A DNA stretch of 64,000 bases from Bacillus sp. F19 (GTDB lineage Bacteria > Bacillota > Bacilli > Bacillales > Bacillaceae), in the NCBI GenBank assembly GCA_023823795.1, contig CP085710.1:3188001-3252000 (forward strand), in the 5' to 3' direction. The translations under genes and the position numbers were made by a program. The notes under the pieces were generated by a model. The model searched no databases, was not told the DNA's origin, and saw only the letters and a program-made list of their open reading frames with translations. Below, piece after piece: positions 61,873 through 64,000 of the stretch (position 1 is its first letter; every line of letters starts with the position of its first letter).

Positions 61873-61900
61873 ACCCAATTAATCATTTAAGGAGCTGAAA

Positions 61901-63004
61901 ATCATCGAAAAACATGCACCCGCTTATTATTTTGATGATATTATTGGAGACCATCCACTTTTCATTGAAAAAAAATATATAGCTAAAAAGCTCGCAAAAG
62001 CAGATTTGCCGATAATTATCGAAGGTTCAACCGGAACCGGCAAGCAACTGTTTGCGAATGCCATCCATAATGGGTCAGAGCGGGCACAAAAGCCGTTTGC
62101 GGCAATAAACTGCAGTACATATTCAGAAGATGTCCTTGAATATGAACTTTTCGGCAATGAACACGAAAATAAACAAGGGCTTTTTGAAAAAGCTGATGGC
62201 GGAACTGTTTTTCTTAAAGAAATTTCAGACCTGAGTATGAAACTTCAGGCGCAATTGCTTCGTGTTCTGCAGGATAAACAAGTGCAGAGAATTGGATCCT
62301 CAAAGCCTGGTATGGTGGATGTACGAATTATTGCCTCATCAACCGTTCATTTAAAAGCGTTAATTGATGAAGGGAGCCTGCGCGAAGACTTCTACTATTA
62401 TCTTAACGTATTGAAGCTGACGCTGCCGTCTTTAAACGAACGGAGCAGCGATATTCCTATCCTGTCCGCTTCATTTATAAAGCAGCGGGGCCAGGACGTC
62501 CGCATGGATAAAACGGTTTTGGACATTCTAACGAAATATCAATGGCCTGGAAATGTGCTGGAACTTAAGAATACTATTGATTATTTACTAACAGTCTGTG
62601 ACGGCCGTTCCATTCAGCTGCACGATCTTCCTAAAGAACCATTTATGTCGCAGGAGTCTGCCAAACAGAAAAAAGAACCAAAAAATCAAAAGGATAAGCC
62701 GTTGACTCTAATGGACAAACAAGAATATCTTTTTATTCTGGAATGCATCCGTTCAAGCAATGAGGAAGGGGAGCCTGCAAGCCGAAGAATGATCTCTGAC
62801 AGCAGCAAGAATTCGCGTCACCCTCTAACCCCTCAGCAGGTTAGGCATCGACTCGATTTCCTAGAGAAAAATGATTATGTGACAAAAGGACGGGGGCGTG
62901 CGGGAACGAAAATTACACTTGAAGGCCTGGATTTTCTTCAGTCCTTAACGGAAAATCTTCAAACGATAAATAAGGAGGCAGCGCAAAATGGAGTACTCGA
63001 TTAA
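61901..63004 (+). CDS. yplP: YplP-like sigma-54-type AAA+ regulator, degenerate
   Basis: About 367 residues. The frame extends upstream of the TTG at 62006 to an AAGGAG (61889-61894) and ATC codons at 61901 and 61904; a CTG at 61895 is the only other option. The added N-terminus (EKHAPAYYFDDIIGDHPLFI) matches the usual start of this AAA+ domain. Walker A is EGSTGTGKQ. The GAFTGA loop that contacts sigma-54 is absent (ELFGNEHENKQGLFEKADGG). Walker B reads FLKEI instead of FLDEI. The C-terminus is a winged-helix-like region (PLTPQQVRHRLDFLEKNDYV). It is therefore unlikely to open promoters with sigma-54 in the usual way. Confidence 0.75.
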   Translation: MIEKHAPAYYFDDIIGDHPLFIEKKYIAKKLAKADLPIIIEGSTGTGKQLFANAIHNGSERAQKPFAAINCSTYSEDVLEYELFGNEHENKQGLFEKADGGTVFLKEISDLSMKLQAQLLRVLQDKQVQRIGSSKPGMVDVRIIASSTVHLKALIDEGSLREDFYYYLNVLKLTLPSLNERSSDIPILSASFIKQRGQDVRMDKTVLDILTKYQWPGNVLELKNTIDYLLTVCDGRSIQLHDLPKEPFMSQESAKQKKEPKNQKDKPLTLMDKQEYLFILECIRSSNEEGEPASRRMISDSSKNSRHPLTPQQVRHRLDFLEKNDYVTKGRGRAGTKITLEGLDFLQSLTENLQTINKEAAQNGVLD

Positions 63005-63629
63005 AGAAGAAATTGCAAACGCCATAACACATGGGATTGGTGTCCTGCTAAGTATACCCGCACTGGTCTATCTTATCATCTTTGCCTCAAAGTACGGTGA
63101 CGCCTGGCATATAGTCAGCTTTTCAATCTTTGGCGCAACCATGATCCTTTTATATCTTTTTTCAACCTTGCTGCACGCAATTCCTCACCGCAAGGCAAAG
63201 GATGTTTTTGAAATTCTGGATCATTCCGCCATCTATTTGCTTATTGCAGGCACATATACGCCGTTTCTGCTCGTTCCTCTCCGGGGAACACTTGGCTTTA
63301 CCCTGCTTGGTATTGTATGGGGACTTGCAATCGCAGGAATCGTGCTGAAAATTTTCTTCGTTAAGAAGTTTGTTATTTTATCAACACTTGCCTATATCCT
63401 GATGGGATGGCTGATTATTATCGCCATAAAACCTCTATATGCATTTTTAAGTCCTGAGGGATTTGCGCTGCTCCTTACTGGAGGACTGCTGTATACGATC
63501 GGAGCGATCTTCTATGTATGGAGAAAAATACCATATCACCACGCCATCTGGCACGGCTTTGTTCTAGCCGGCAGTGCAGCAATGTTTTTCTGTGTCCTGT
63601 TCTATATACCGGATGTACCATTTATATAG
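62988..63629 (+). CDS. yplQ: Hemolysin III family protein (YplQ)
   Basis: 213 residues with seven membrane helices and the PAQR/HlyIII motifs EEIANAITHGIGVLLSIPAL, IFGATMILLYLFSTLLHAIP, LDHSAIYLLIAGTYTPF and HAIWHGFVLAGSAAMFF. The Ser-His-Asp-His set forms the zinc site of PAQR hydrolases. It overlaps yplP by 17 bases and has AAGGAGG, so the two are coupled, as in B. subtilis. Confidence 0.92.
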   Translation: MEYSIKEEIANAITHGIGVLLSIPALVYLIIFASKYGDAWHIVSFSIFGATMILLYLFSTLLHAIPHRKAKDVFEILDHSAIYLLIAGTYTPFLLVPLRGTLGFTLLGIVWGLAIAGIVLKIFFVKKFVILSTLAYILMGWLIIIAIKPLYAFLSPEGFALLLTGGLLYTIGAIFYVWRKIPYHHAIWHGFVLAGSAAMFFCVLFYIPDVPFI

Positions 63630-63637
63630 GTAATATA

Positions 63638-63676
63638 AAAAACTCTCATATGGCTTTGCCTTTGAGAGTTTTTGCG
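63638..63676 (+). terminator. Terminator of yplPQ
   Basis: AAAACTCTCA and TGAGAGTTTTT arms with a 15-base loop directly after the yplQ stop. Confidence 0.8.
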
Positions 63677-63775
63677 ATTATAATCCTTCATTCTTTCAGC
63701 TGTTTTCTTTAAATCATTTCCTGAATAGTCTTCTGCCAAGAATAGCTTATATACTCTTACATTTACGTTTGAAGG

Positions 63776-64000
63776 TTTAAACCCTAGCCGCCATACTTTC
63801 CCATATTGACATAGGCCCCGTCAATAGCTACAGAACGATTGGAACGCCGGCTCCCGCTGCCATGCGCCATGCACCTGTTTTGAACTCGATTAAATCTTCT
63901 CCTGAGCTTCATGTTCCTCAGGAAAAATAATCAGGGAATGACCCGCCTAAAGCTTTTCCACGCCATCTTTTTAAAGTAAGAACAGCCTGTCATCTTTTTT
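63776..64000 (-). pseudogene. PlsC-type acyltransferase remnant
   Basis: Minus-strand pieces in shifting frames read GHSLIIFPEEHEAQEKI, EDLIEFKTGAWRMAAGAGVPIV and IDGAYVNMG in this order, with stops between. This is the central part of 1-acylglycerol-3-phosphate acyltransferases (FPEG box, then GAxxxAxxxGVPIVPV). Several indels and stops show long decay. It runs off the right edge. Confidence 0.6.

Overview
The window looks like chromosomal DNA of a spore-forming member of the Bacillaceae. It is low-GC, with strong AGGAGG-type ribosome binding sites, many GTG and TTG starts, a YjcZ-type spore protein, tandem T-box leaders before a threonyl-tRNA synthetase gene, and a block syntenic with the Bacillus subtilis ypo/ypm/ypl region (ypoP, msrAB, ypmT, ypmS, ypmR, ypmQ, degV-like, ypmP, ilvA, yplP, yplQ). 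I name no species.

Positions 1 to about 35 kb are accessory and heavily scarred. They hold small secreted, immunity-like and lipoprotein genes; an intact IS3-family element and an eroded one; Tn3-family debris with two 38-bp terminal repeats; an IS4-type transposase tail; a plasmid RepB fragment; and a TcpE-type conjugation gene followed by a gene cut by an IS remnant. Many genes are broken by in-frame stops or frameshifts. Several repeat families are confined to this part: a hairpin-linked CCCGATTGTTGAA element, a 56-bp palindromic element, and six directly oriented sites resembling the XerC/XerD dif site. The dif-like sites sit at or near the 3' ends of minus-strand genes and divide 9.7-13.15 kb into one-gene modules, one of which carries a transglutaminase. 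This points to plasmid-derived DNA.

At 29.3-33.7 kb lies a compact class III lanthipeptide locus: a full LanKC synthetase (lyase, kinase, zinc-ligand-free cyclase) and two tiny TTG-start precursor genes with an ILNLQ leader motif and Ser/Cys-rich cores. The unit is tandemly duplicated. The upstream copy keeps its own distinct precursor but only a stub of the synthetase. No transporter or leader protease is adjacent.

From 35 to 64 kb the sequence is mostly conserved chromosome: sodC, thrS/thrZ with two T-boxes, a TIR-domain gene operon, paiB, a cold-shock gene, an IS1182-like element inserted in a terminator hairpin, msrAB, marR, hydrolases, an HtrA-like protease paired with a zinc-ribbon membrane protein, the ypm cluster, a 21-bp minisatellite open on both strands, ilvA, and yplP-yplQ. 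Even here there are broken genes: a peptidoglycan-binding protein with a stop in its signal peptide, a frameshifted coat-like gene and a plsC remnant.
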